Shown in pieces: positions 26,153-34,289 of a stretch of 64,000 nucleotides of DNA. This DNA is from Actinomycetes bacterium (GTDB taxonomy: Bacteria > Actinomycetota > Acidimicrobiia > Acidimicrobiales > RAAP-2). Location: the NCBI GenBank assembly GCA_021781335.1, contig JAJXXA010000069.1, forward strand, positions 1 to 64,000. Reading direction: 5' to 3'. Within the stretch, counting starts at the first letter, position 1. Each line of letters starts with the position of its first letter. The notes beneath the pieces were generated by a model, which saw only the letters and a program-made list of their open reading frames with translations, made no database searches and was not told the origin of the DNA. The position numbers and the translations under genes were made by a program.

Positions 26153-27560
26153 CGTGAAGTCCTCGACCGGCCAAGGCCAAAAGTGTCTCTCCGAACGTCT
26201 CAGACAACGACGGGTGCGGCTGGATCAGCGCAGCCGCTTCTTCCGCAGTGGCCTCCCAGTTGACAGCGAAGTAGCCAGCACCGAGTTGCTCGGTGACCCA
26301 CGGACCCGCCATGTGCACGCCGAGGATCTGTCCGGCGGTGCCATCCGCCCGCTTCTCCGCGATGATCTTGACGACACCATCGGTGTCACCAATGATCTGG
26401 GCGCGGCTGTTGCCTCCGAAGGGGTCCTTCTTCACGACGACTTCGTACCCCTTCTCCTTGGCACCCGCCTCGGTGAGCCCACAGAACGCGACTTCGGGGT
26501 TCGAGTAGATCGCCCACGGCACGCGGTCGTAATCCACCGGCACGACCGATTCGCCCAAAATTGTCTTGATCGCAACGATCGCCTCGGCGAAGCCCACGTG
26601 GGCCAACTGGGGCGTGCCGGCCACGATGTCACCGACCGCGAACACGTTCGCGTTGGCGGTGCGCTGGTAGGCGTCAGCAACGACAAAGCCCCGCTCGTCG
26701 AGTTCGACACCCGTTGCGTCACCCAGGAGGCCTTCGCTTCGAGGACGACGCCCGACCGAGATGACGACCATATCGACCTTCACGTCGTCGCTGCCCTCGA
26801 TCTGCACGGCGGTGCCGTTCTTCTTCGGCGTGTGACCGGTGATCTTCACGCCCACTTGGATCTCGATGCCGCGCTTCTTGAACGCACGTTGCACCACATT
26901 GGCGACTTCGGTGTCACAACCAGCGAGAATCGAAGGCAGGCCTTCTAGGATCGTGACCTTTGTCCCCATGTCACAGAGCATCGACGCGAACTCACAGCCA
27001 ATGGCGCCGCCACCAATCACCGCCGCCGTTGCGGGCAGTGAAGAGAGCGCCAAGAACTCGTCGGAGGTCACGACGATCTTGCCGTCGACCTCAAAACCCG
27101 GCAGCGTGCGCGGAACTGATCCCGCGGCCAAGATGACGTTCTTGCCCTGGGCCACGACGCCCTGGTCTGCCCCGTCGAGCACCGTCACGGTCTGGTTCGC
27201 ATCGAGGCGTGCGGTGCCTTCAAAGATTGTGACTTTTCGACCCTTCAACAGACCCGAGAGGCCCTTATGAAGTCGGTCAACGATCTCGTTCTTGCGCGAT
27301 TGGCTCACTGAGAAGTCAACGTCCACGCTGCCAGTCGTGATACCAAAGGCACCCGCATGCTCCAGGGTCCGGCGCACGTGCGCGGTTTCAAGGAATTCCT
27401 TCGCGGGTACGCAGCCGCGGTGCAGACACGTACCACCGACCTTGTCCCGCTCGATAAGCGCCACGTTCATCCCAGCGGCAGCACCGTAGAGGGCCGCAGC
27501 GTACCCACCAGGTCCTCCTCCGATTATGACAACATCGAACTGCTGGACCTCATTAGCCAC
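26145..27560 (-). CDS. lpdA: Dihydrolipoyl dehydrogenase (E3)
   Basis: A flavoprotein that reoxidises the dihydrolipoyl group of E2 with NAD+. It has FAD motif VIIGGGPGGYAAALYGAAAG, the redox disulfide GGTCLHRGCVPAK, NAD-binding AAVIGGGAIGCEFASML, ANVFAVGDIV, and the His-Glu pair HPSLSETFGE. At 471 aa it is full length. The GTG start follows GAAGGGA. It heads the operon lpd-E2-lipBA, with 79 nt between it and the rnhA stop upstream. Confidence 0.96.
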   Translation of the reverse strand: MANEVQQFDVVIIGGGPGGYAAALYGAAAGMNVALIERDKVGGTCLHRGCVPAKEFLETAHVRRTLEHAGAFGITTGSVDVDFSVSQSRKNEIVDRLHKGLSGLLKGRKVTIFEGTARLDANQTVTVLDGADQGVVAQGKNVILAAGSVPRTLPGFEVDGKIVVTSDEFLALSSLPATAAVIGGGAIGCEFASMLCDMGTKVTILEGLPSILAGCDTEVANVVQRAFKKRGIEIQVGVKITGHTPKKNGTAVQIEGSDDVKVDMVVISVGRRPRSEGLLGDATGVELDERGFVVADAYQRTANANVFAVGDIVAGTPQLAHVGFAEAIVAIKTILGESVVPVDYDRVPWAIYSNPEVAFCGLTEAGAKEKGYEVVVKKDPFGGNSRAQIIGDTDGVVKIIAEKRADGTAGQILGVHMAGPWVTEQLGAGYFAVNWEATAEEAAALIQPHPSLSETFGETLLALAGRGLHVG

Positions 27561-27639
27561 GGCCTATCCCTTCAAAGTGCGTCCATTGAATACCTAGGGA
27601 ATCCTAATGTTTCTCGCACCACCTCGGCGCGGCTCTCAC

Positions 27640-28077
27640 TTAGGAATGACGTGGTCGCTGGCTGTCTGCTGCCACTGTGGCGAGCGCGTCCACGAAGTCG
27701 TTCATCACATCACCCGAGTGGCCCTTTACCCACGAGAAAGTGACGTTCCGAGAGGAATTCAACACCAGTTCGAAGAGCGGTTCCCACAGGTCGCGATTCG
27801 CGACCGGTTGGCCTTGAGAGTTCTTCCACCCTCGTCGCAACCATCCAACGTGCCACTTGTCGTTAAAACATTTCACCACGTACGTTGAATCGCTCACGAT
27901 CTCAACGGGTCCCTCGACGTTCTCGCGAAGCGCCTCGAGGACAGCCATGAGCTCCATGCGCTGATTCGTGGTCTGCGGCTCGCAGCCACTGGCGAACGAG
28001 TCAGGACCACTCGCCCACGCCCATCCACCGGGCCCCGGATTCCCACGGCACGCGCCGTCGGTATGTATGCGCATCAT
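27640..28077 (-). CDS. rnhA: Ribonuclease HI
   Basis: RNase HI cuts RNA in RNA-DNA hybrids. The acidic catalytic set is visible: Asp in IHTDGACRGNPGPGGW, Glu in TTNQRMELMAVLEAL, Asp in IVSDSTYVVK, and the C-terminal KGHSGDVMND with the His loop and last Asp. The track starts 6 codons earlier, but ATG 28077 overlaps the regulator stop as ATGA, so I prefer it (145 aa). It is coupled to the upstream Rrf2 gene. Confidence 0.94.
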   Translation of the reverse strand: MMRIHTDGACRGNPGPGGWAWASGPDSFASGCEPQTTNQRMELMAVLEALRENVEGPVEIVSDSTYVVKCFNDKWHVGWLRRGWKNSQGQPVANRDLWEPLFELVLNSSRNVTFSWVKGHSGDVMNDFVDALATVAADSQRPRHS

Positions 28078-28532
28078 ACGGTTCTGGTGATCCACGAATC
28101 TGGGTCTGAGGTGAAGCGAGTCACCGACTCGGGGAGTTCGCCTCGCAACACCTGTCCGAGTGTCACGTGCTCGAGTACTTCACGCAGCGTCCCGCGAACC
28201 GCCACCCACACGTCACGAAGGTGTGTTGCTTCGCCTTCGTACGCGAGGGTCTCGGGTCGCATACCTCGAACACCGGCGAGCGGCCCGCTCACCACGCGAA
28301 GGATATCCGCGATCATGATCGTGTCGGGGTCACGCGCCAATTTGAAACCACCTTCGGGACCGCGCTGACTAGTGACCAATCCACCGCGACGCAGGTCTGA
28401 GAGGATGGCCCCGAGGAACTTCGCAGGGAGTTCTTGCTCCTTGGCGAGATGCTCGGCGCTCACTGACGAGTCACTGGCGGCGAGGGTGAGCAGGGCCCGT
28501 ATCGCGTACTCGGCCTTCGCGGGAATCTGCAT
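28074..28532 (-). CDS. Rrf2-family transcriptional regulator without cysteines
   Basis: A winged-helix regulator of the Rrf2 family (IscR, NsrR, RsrR, CymR). The N-terminus QIPAKAEYAIRALLTLA is typical, with the recognition part LAKEQELPAKFLGAILSDLRRGGLVTSQRGPEGGFKLA. IscR and NsrR bind an Fe-S cluster through three Cys in the region after the wing, but this 152-aa protein contains no Cys at all. It would therefore sense something else or act without a cluster. ATG 28532 fits the family N-terminus; GTG 28550 is possible. It is coupled to rnhA and divergent from thiE. The SUF genes 3-12 kb away could be targets, but nothing here proves that. Confidence 0.9.
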   Translation of the reverse strand: MQIPAKAEYAIRALLTLAASDSSVSAEHLAKEQELPAKFLGAILSDLRRGGLVTSQRGPEGGFKLARDPDTIMIADILRVVSGPLAGVRGMRPETLAYEGEATHLRDVWVAVRGTLREVLEHVTLGQVLRGELPESVTRFTSDPDSWITRTV

Positions 28533-28593
28533 TCCCCCATTCTGCCCCACTCAGGCGCTCACGCGTGGAGCGGGAACTTCTAAGGTGTTCAGC

Positions 28594-29235
28594 GTGTTCG
28601 ATTTGACCTCCAGGAACCTTTACCTGTGCGTGCCGCACAGAGACGACATGGTCGATTTTCTTCCCGACGTGTTGCGTGCAGGGGTGGATGTGGTCCAATT
28701 ACGTGAAAAAGAGCTCCCCGACGAGGTCAGGGTCGAGACGGCGAAGATCATGGTTGCGATCTGTCGTGACTTCGGCGTGCCCTTCATCATGAATGATTCT
28801 CCCCATCTCGCCGAGGCCGTGGGCGCAGACGGCGTGCACGTGGGTCAAGACGACGTGAGCGTCGAGACGTGCCGTCAGATACTGGGCCCCGACGCCATCG
28901 TCGGGCTTTCCACGCATTCTTCGAGCGAATTCGACCGCGCCTTGAGTGAGCGCGCCACCTACATGAGCGCCGGACCGATTGTTGCAACACCCACCAAAGT
29001 GGGTCGTCCGGGCACCGGCGTCTCCTACGCGCTCGAGTGTCAGGCTCGAAGTGACCGACCGGTCTTTGTTACCGGTGGAGTGACGAGTGAAAACGTCGGC
29101 GAACTCATCCGACGTGGCCTACGGCACTTCGTGGTCGTACGCTTCCTCACTCAATCAACGCACCCTTATAGCGATGCACAAGCCTTGCGTGCCGCAATCG
29201 ACGATGCGCTATCAATGACGGTCAAGCCAACCTAA
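28594..29235 (+). CDS. thiE: Thiamine-phosphate synthase
   Basis: ThiE joins the pyrimidine and thiazole halves of thiamine. It is a TIM barrel of 213 aa with family motifs VVQLREKELPD, IMNDSPHLAEAVGADGVHVGQDD (phosphate and substrate loops), GLSTHSSSEFDRA, and the C-terminal VFVTGGVTSENVGELI. The track ORF starts 74 codons too early, inside the Rrf2 gene. GTG 28594 has AAGGTG about 6 nt upstream. No TPP riboswitch fits in the 61-nt divergent gap. Its last 24 nt overlap the convergent hydrolase gene. Confidence 0.93.
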   Translation: MFDLTSRNLYLCVPHRDDMVDFLPDVLRAGVDVVQLREKELPDEVRVETAKIMVAICRDFGVPFIMNDSPHLAEAVGADGVHVGQDDVSVETCRQILGPDAIVGLSTHSSSEFDRALSERATYMSAGPIVATPTKVGRPGTGVSYALECQARSDRPVFVTGGVTSENVGELIRRGLRHFVVVRFLTQSTHPYSDAQALRAAIDDALSMTVKPT

Positions 29236-29955
29236 CAAGGTCGCCACCATTCTCGGGTCCGCGCGCAGCTGATGACCCGCACCTTGGATGATCCGTAGTT
29301 CAGCGCGTCCCTCGGCGCTCGCGAGCAGGTCGCGGGCGTCACCCACCGGCACTTCGATGTCGTCGGCCCCATGTCCGATCAATAGTCGTCGCGGCGGGAT
29401 CGTCGCAATCGCCCCCATTGGATCGATCGCCAACACGTCATCACGCAAAGCCGCAGCGTCTAGGAGCTCGCTCTCGTCACCGACGACACCAGCGACCTGC
29501 ACCGCGCGGCGGAACTCCTCGGCGCTCGAACACCACTTGTCGAGATGTGCCGGCGCGGCGAAGGTGGCCACACCTCGAACGCGATCATCCTGCGCCGCGA
29601 CCGCGAGGGCCAATGATCCTCCAAAGCCGAATCCCGCGAGCGAGATCCGACGTTCACCCTCTTCGATCCGGTTCAGAATCTGGGTGAGGTCATTGCGCCA
29701 CTGCGTTCCTGAAAACGTACCGGTACTGCCGCCCACACCTGAGAGCGTTCCCGTCGCCACGACCCAGCCCGACTCATTGGCGAGGTGTTCAGCCAACTCT
29801 GGAAGTAAACCCGCCGCCTGGCGACCCATCCCCATCGCGCGTGGCAAACCGTGCACGAGTACCAGAATGTGCTCAGCCGACGGCCGAGCACCCGACGTAG
29901 CGATTCGAAGGTCGAGCAGCGATGTGCCGCTGCTTAGTTGTTCATGAGCGAGCAC
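29212..29955 (-). CDS. Alpha/beta-hydrolase-fold protein lacking the nucleophile
   Basis: A 247-aa alpha/beta-hydrolase fold resembling dienelactone hydrolase/BAAT-type esterases: oxyanion region ILVLVHGLPRAMG, then the nucleophile elbow, acid loop LIGHGADDIEVPV and His loop IQGAGHQLRADP. The elbow reads LAGFGFGGSLAL. The position that should hold Ser, Cys or Asp (GxSxG) is Gly, read directly from GGATTCGGCTTTGGAGGA. Asp and His remain. It is probably not a classical hydrolase; it could be a binding protein or use another residue. It lies 6 nt upstream of nothing functional that I can name: the acyl-CoA dehydrogenase stop is just 5' of its start. Confidence 0.82.
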   Translation of the reverse strand: MLAHEQLSSGTSLLDLRIATSGARPSAEHILVLVHGLPRAMGMGRQAAGLLPELAEHLANESGWVVATGTLSGVGGSTGTFSGTQWRNDLTQILNRIEEGERRISLAGFGFGGSLALAVAAQDDRVRGVATFAAPAHLDKWCSSAEEFRRAVQVAGVVGDESELLDAAALRDDVLAIDPMGAIATIPPRRLLIGHGADDIEVPVGDARDLLASAEGRAELRIIQGAGHQLRADPRMVATLLGWLDRH

Positions 29956-29961
29956 CGGTGA

Positions 29962-31077
29962 CTAGATACCCAAACGTTGTGCCAGCAGTTCACGATGATA
30001 CGAAGGGTCACCGAGGAACAACTCTGAACTCTTGGCGCGCTTGAAGTAGAGATGCGCGTGATGCTCCCAGGTGAATCCAATGCCGCCGTGGATCTGGATG
30101 TTCTCGGCCGCACAGTGGAAATACGCCTCAGAGCAGAATGACTTCGCCAGGCTCGCCGCAATCGGGAGTTCGTCGTTGAGTTCCTGGGCGGCCCACGCCG
30201 CGTAGTACGCCGCAGACTTTGCCGACTCCACGTCGAGCAGCATGTCGGCGCACTTGTGCTTGATCGCCTGGAACGAGCCGATGGGTCGGCCGAACTGGAC
30301 GCGGTCCTTCGCGTACGCGACCGCGTTGTCGAGCACCCGTTGTGCGCCACCAACCTGTTCGGCCGCGAGAGCGGCGGCAGCGATCGAGAGGGTCGTCTCA
30401 AGCCCAGCGAGAGCCTCGCCTTCTACGCCGATCAGCGCGGCGGGAACATCGCTGAAGACAATACGGCTCTGCTTGCGCGTCTGATCCATCGTCGCGAGGG
30501 CTTCGCGAGCGACGCCCGACGCGTTGCCATCGACCGCGAAGAGCGAGAGGCCCTTGTCGGTCATCGCCGGCACGAGGAGAAGCGAGGCAATATTCCCGTC
30601 GGTGACGTAGTTACGCACGCCGTTCAGTACGAAACCCTCACCCACACGGTTCGCCCGCGTCGAAGTGGTGCTCAAATTCCATTGGCCGGCGTCATCAGTC
30701 AAGGCCACGGTCGCGATGGTCGCCCCCGACGCGATACCGGGAAGATAGGACGCCTTGTCGGCGTCGCTGCCCACGTTGAGAAGTGCGTTGCTCGCCAAGG
30801 CGACGGTTGAGAAATATGGCGAACAGAACAGCGCGGCCCCCATCTCTTCGAAGACGACGTACAACTCGACTGGACCATAACCTTGCCCACCGAACTGTTC
30901 GGGGATCCCGAGCCCCTGTAGGGCCAACTCGTTCGCCATCTGATCCCAGACCGCCGGGTCGTACCCCTCGGGCGTCGCCATCAAGCGACGCACCTCGGTC
31001 TCGGGAGATTTCTCTTCCAAGAACCGCTTGACCATCTTTCGCAGTTCTTCTTGCTCTTCACTGAACCCAAAGTTCAT
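29962..31077 (-). CDS. Acyl-CoA dehydrogenase (FadE-like)
   Basis: An FAD-dependent acyl-CoA dehydrogenase of 371 aa. Visible are the N-terminal helical domain (FSEEQEELRKMVKRFLEEK), LGIPEQFGGQGYGPVELYVVFEEMG, and the C-terminal IQIHGGIGFTWEHHAHLYFKRAKSSELF. The last motif is typical of the actinobacterial FadE type that often works as a heterotetramer; the Glu in TWEHHAH is the likely base. It lacks the YEGT motif of ordinary short/medium-chain enzymes. GAGGG lies 5 nt before the ATG. No partner FadE subunit is adjacent. Confidence 0.9.
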   Translation of the reverse strand: MNFGFSEEQEELRKMVKRFLEEKSPETEVRRLMATPEGYDPAVWDQMANELALQGLGIPEQFGGQGYGPVELYVVFEEMGAALFCSPYFSTVALASNALLNVGSDADKASYLPGIASGATIATVALTDDAGQWNLSTTSTRANRVGEGFVLNGVRNYVTDGNIASLLLVPAMTDKGLSLFAVDGNASGVAREALATMDQTRKQSRIVFSDVPAALIGVEGEALAGLETTLSIAAAALAAEQVGGAQRVLDNAVAYAKDRVQFGRPIGSFQAIKHKCADMLLDVESAKSAAYYAAWAAQELNDELPIAASLAKSFCSEAYFHCAAENIQIHGGIGFTWEHHAHLYFKRAKSSELFLGDPSYHRELLAQRLGI

Positions 31078-31170
31078 CGCAGCCCTCTTCCATCCCTACT
31101 GGACAGTAATGCTCTTGACTGCGACATTAGCGAAAGTTCGAGCACGGGAAAGACGTGGCATTGTGGTGCT

Positions 31171-31788
31171 GTGGACAACGTGGAATTGGTCTGGTCGGAC
31201 GCGAGCGCCGAGATTCACCGTTTCGTCGTCGGCCCGGTCGCCAACAACGTCTACGTGGTGCGGTGTCGGCGAACCGGCGAGGCGGCGTTGATCGACGCGG
31301 CGAACGAGCATGATCGACTCCTACGCGTAGCTCGAAGTCTTGGCGTCACCTCGGTACTGGAGACCCACGGCCACTGGGACCACATCGGTGCCGTCGAGCA
31401 CGTCCGAGATGCTGGCATCGACGTCTGGGTCAGAGCGGAGGACGCTGAGCTCTTACCGAGTTACGACCATCTGCTCGAGGACGACACCGTGCACCAGGTC
31501 GGCGAACTGCGACTTCGCACTCTCCATACCCCCGGACACACGCCGGGTTCCATCTGCTTCGCGCTGGAGAACACTCCCCTTTTGTTCACGGGTGACACCC
31601 TTTTCCCCGGTGGCCCAGGCAACACCACCTTCGACGGCGGCGACTTCGCAACGATCATTGCGTCGATTGAGCAGCGGATCTTCGCGCCATACCGCGACGA
31701 CACGGTGATCTGGCCCGGCCATGGTGCGAACTCGACACTCGGTGTCGAGCGGCCCAATCTCGACACGTGGATCGAACGAGGATGGTGA
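31171..31788 (+). CDS. MBL-fold metallo-hydrolase (glyoxalase II-like)
   Basis: A 205-aa metallo-beta-lactamase-fold protein with the metal motif ETHGHWDHIGAV (HxHxDH), a third His in LHTPGHTPGSICF, LLFTGDTLFPGGPGNT and a final VIWPGHGANST. This set is typical of glyoxalase II-like thioesterases and related hydrolases acting on small thiol conjugates. The track ORF starts in the upstream gap; I prefer GTG 31171 (VDNVELVWSD), with GTG 31180 also possible. It precedes the sufC-sufS-sufU genes by 39 nt but the latter have their own -10 box. Confidence 0.85.
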   Translation: MDNVELVWSDASAEIHRFVVGPVANNVYVVRCRRTGEAALIDAANEHDRLLRVARSLGVTSVLETHGHWDHIGAVEHVRDAGIDVWVRAEDAELLPSYDHLLEDDTVHQVGELRLRTLHTPGHTPGSICFALENTPLLFTGDTLFPGGPGNTTFDGGDFATIIASIEQRIFAPYRDDTVIWPGHGANSTLGVERPNLDTWIERGW

Positions 31789-31814
31789 AGGGCCGGGAGA
31801 ACCAGCGCCACCAG

Positions 31815-31820
31815 TAGGCT
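31815..31820 (+). promoter_or_regulatory. Leaderless -10 box of the sufC-sufS-sufU operon
   Basis: TAGGCT lies 7 nt before GTG 31828. The same hexamer recurs at four other starts in this window. Confidence 0.5.
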
Positions 31821-31827
31821 CTTCTGC

Positions 31828-32586
31828 GTGTCTGAAGCCCTTCTAGAACTACGAAACCTCCACGTCGAAGCTGACGGCGCTCCCATTCTTCGAGGCGTCG
31901 ACCTCACAGTGAACGAGGGCGAGGTGCACGCTCTCATGGGACCCAACGGCGCCGGCAAGTCAACGCTCGCCAACGTCATCATGGGTCACCCCGGCTACAA
32001 CGTCACCCAGGGTGACATCTTTCTCAAAGGCGAGAACATCGCGTCCTGGACGCCCGACCAGCGCGCGCGCGCAGGCATCTTTCTCGCCTTCCAATATCCA
32101 GAGGCGATTAGCGGCGTCTCAGTCGTCCAATTCCTTCGCCAAGCGATCGCCGCTCGAAAGGGGCTGAGCGAGTTGAGCGTGCTCGAGGTGCGCCTCGACC
32201 TCATTGAATGGATGGACCGACTGGGAATGGACCCCGCGTTCGCGGAGCGACACCTCAACGATGGTTTCTCTGGCGGTGAGCGAAAGCGAAATGAAGTACT
32301 TCAGATGGCGCTGCTCGAACCGGCCCTGGCGCTGCTCGACGAGACCGACTCAGGTCTGGACATCGACGCGCTTCGAATTGTGGCGCGAGGCGTGCGCACC
32401 GTGCGCGACGAGAATCCTCAAATGGGAGTCGTCGTGGTCACCCACTACGTCAAATTGCTCGAAGAGATCGAACCCGATCAAGTCCACATTCTCGTGGACG
32501 GCATCATCGTGCACTCGGGCGGCGCTGATCTGGCCCAGATCATTGAGCACGAGGGGTACGACGCGTGGCGCCCGGTGAGCCTGTGA
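31828..32586 (+). CDS. sufC: SufC Fe-S assembly ATPase (copy 1, with sufS-sufU)
   Basis: The ABC-type ATPase of the SUF Fe-S cluster scaffold complex. It has Walker A ALMGPNGAGKSTLAN, the SufC-type segment LAFQYPEAISGVSV, signature FSGGERKRNEVLQM, and Walker B LALLDETDSGLDIDAL. The 252-aa length is normal. The GTG start is leaderless by prediction. It is followed by sufS with a GTGA overlap. A second SufC with different Q-loop and signature residues lies at 35677-36402 next to sufD, so this copy is either redundant or pairs with a different scaffold. Confidence 0.93.
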   Translation: MSEALLELRNLHVEADGAPILRGVDLTVNEGEVHALMGPNGAGKSTLANVIMGHPGYNVTQGDIFLKGENIASWTPDQRARAGIFLAFQYPEAISGVSVVQFLRQAIAARKGLSELSVLEVRLDLIEWMDRLGMDPAFAERHLNDGFSGGERKRNEVLQMALLEPALALLDETDSGLDIDALRIVARGVRTVRDENPQMGVVVVTHYVKLLEEIEPDQVHILVDGIIVHSGGADLAQIIEHEGYDAWRPVSL

Positions 32587-33818
32587 GCAGTTTCGACCCG
32601 CGTAGGGTTCGTGCCGATACCCCGCTACTGCGCCGGGTGATCAACGAGCGGCCAATCACCTATCTCGACTCCGCCGCCTCCTCGCTGCCGCCACGAGCCG
32701 TCATCGAGGCGATGAGTCGCTACTACGAGATGCGACACGCCAACGTGCATCGCGGCGTCTACCAGACGGCGAACGAAGCAACCGCCATCTACGAAGGGGC
32801 TCGCGAAGCGATTGCGCGATTCATCAACGCCCCCGCAGGGGCGAACGAGATCGTCTTCACGAAGAACGCCACCGAGGGATTCAACCTTCTCGCGAAGTCG
32901 TGGGGCCACAAGAACCTGAAAGCTGGCGACGTCGTGCTCGTCTCAGAGATGGAGCACCACGCCAATATCGTGCCGTGGTTTCAACTTCGAGAAGTGAACG
33001 GTATCGAGGTCCGATTCATTCCGGTGAACGACGACTTCCGTCTCGATCTCACCGACATTGAATCTCTCATGGAGGGCGTCAAGTTGGTCTCGCTCACCGC
33101 GATGTCCAACGTCCTTGGCACGATCAATCCGATCAAAGACCTCGCCGCACTCGCGCACCGACACGGTGCGCTCATCGCGGTTGACGCCGCCCAATCGGTC
33201 GCTCACTCGCCGAGTGATGTCACCGACCTCGACGTCGACTTCTTCATCTTTTCCGCGCACAAGATGCTCGGACCCACCGGCCTTGGGGTCGTGTGGACCC
33301 GCGAAGCGATCCTTGATCAGATGCCACCCTTCCTCGGAGGCGGGGGCATGATCGCCGACGTGCGAGTCGACGGGTACACACCCGCGAATGGTCCCAGTCG
33401 ATTCGAAGCGGGCACACCACCCATCGCCGAAGCGGCCGGGCTGGGTGCAGCGGTGCTCTACCTCGAGGGGCTCGGCATGGCCAATATCGTCGAACACGAA
33501 CGAAACCTGACGAGCGACGCCCTCTCGCGACTGGCGTCAGAGTTCGACGGCCGAGTGCGGGTCATCGGCCCCTCTGACACCCATAGTCGAGGCGGCGTCA
33601 TCAGCCTCGACGTCGAGGGCGTCCACCCGCACGACGTTGCTCAGGTCCTCGACCAGTTCGCCGTGTGCGTGCGACCGGGCCACCACTGTGCAAAGCCACT
33701 CATGCGCCGCTTCAACCTGGCCGCCACCGCGCGAGCGTCGTTCGGTCCATATTCACTCACGCGCGACACCGATGTGCTCATCGAGGCACTTCATCACGCT
33801 CTCACAATGTTTGGATAA
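32583..33818 (+). CDS. sufS: Cysteine desulfurase SufS
   Basis: A PLP enzyme that takes sulfur from cysteine for Fe-S assembly. It has VFTKNATEGFNLLAKSWG, the PLP Lys in FFIFSAHKMLGPTGLGVVW, and the persulfide Cys in CVRPGHHCAKPLM. At 411 aa from GTG 32583 it matches SufS (class II). The track start 6 codons earlier lies inside sufC; the GTGA overlap with the sufC stop favours 32583. SufU, its zinc-dependent sulfur acceptor, follows after 5 nt. Confidence 0.95.
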   Translation: MSSFDPRRVRADTPLLRRVINERPITYLDSAASSLPPRAVIEAMSRYYEMRHANVHRGVYQTANEATAIYEGAREAIARFINAPAGANEIVFTKNATEGFNLLAKSWGHKNLKAGDVVLVSEMEHHANIVPWFQLREVNGIEVRFIPVNDDFRLDLTDIESLMEGVKLVSLTAMSNVLGTINPIKDLAALAHRHGALIAVDAAQSVAHSPSDVTDLDVDFFIFSAHKMLGPTGLGVVWTREAILDQMPPFLGGGGMIADVRVDGYTPANGPSRFEAGTPPIAEAAGLGAAVLYLEGLGMANIVEHERNLTSDALSRLASEFDGRVRVIGPSDTHSRGGVISLDVEGVHPHDVAQVLDQFAVCVRPGHHCAKPLMRRFNLAATARASFGPYSLTRDTDVLIEALHHALTMFG

Positions 33819-33823
33819 CTGAT

Positions 33824-34285
33824 ATGTCAAGTCTCGAAGACCTCTACCGAGAAGTGATCCTCGACCACTACCGCTCGCCTCGCAACCGCGGTGAACTGCC
33901 CTCTCCCCCGGCACGACGCGTCGAGGGTTTCAATCCCTTGTGCGGCGACGAGATCGTGGTCTATCTCGAGGTGCGCGACGACGTGCTCGTCGACATCAAA
34001 CTGACGGGTCACGGGTGTTCGATCTCCCAATCGTCGTCATCGCTCATGAGCGCCGCCGTCAAGGGTAAGCCCGTGAGTCAAGTACGCGAGATCATTGCCA
34101 ACTTCAAACAACTCATGATGGGCCACGAAGCGACCTTGGGAAGCGATGAGGCGCCCACAACCGCCGATCTTCGTGCCATGGGGGAACTTGCCGCGCTACA
34201 GGGGGTTGTCAAGTTCCCCGTTCGCATCAAGTGCGCGACGCTGGCGTGGAACACGTTGGCCCAGGGCCTGGACGAATCAGACTGA
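33824..34285 (+). CDS. sufU: SufU sulfur-transfer protein
   Basis: A zinc protein that accepts sulfur from SufS in Gram-positive SUF systems. The ligand set is complete: Cys and Asp in FNPLCGDEIVV, Cys in TGHGCSISQSSSSLM, and Cys in FPVRIKCATLAWNTL. The SufU-specific insert between the last two Cys is present (GSDEAPTTADLRAM), which separates it from IscU. ATG 33824 gives 153 aa; the track start lies inside sufS. Only 4 nt separate its stop from that of the convergent LCP gene. Confidence 0.95.
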   Translation: MSSLEDLYREVILDHYRSPRNRGELPSPPARRVEGFNPLCGDEIVVYLEVRDDVLVDIKLTGHGCSISQSSSSLMSAAVKGKPVSQVREIIANFKQLMMGHEATLGSDEAPTTADLRAMGELAALQGVVKFPVRIKCATLAWNTLAQGLDESD

Positions 34286-34289
34286 CGAT

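Noticed and set aside
25878-26948. 356-codon plus-strand ORF opposite E2 and lpd
   Set aside because: Spans two clear genes on the other strand; a codon-bias shadow.
28533-28593. TPP riboswitch before thiE
   Set aside because: The gap is about 60 nt and has no CTGAGA-type core.
30003-30810. Plus-strand ORFs opposite the acyl-CoA dehydrogenase
   Set aside because: No motifs and fully inside the dehydrogenase gene.
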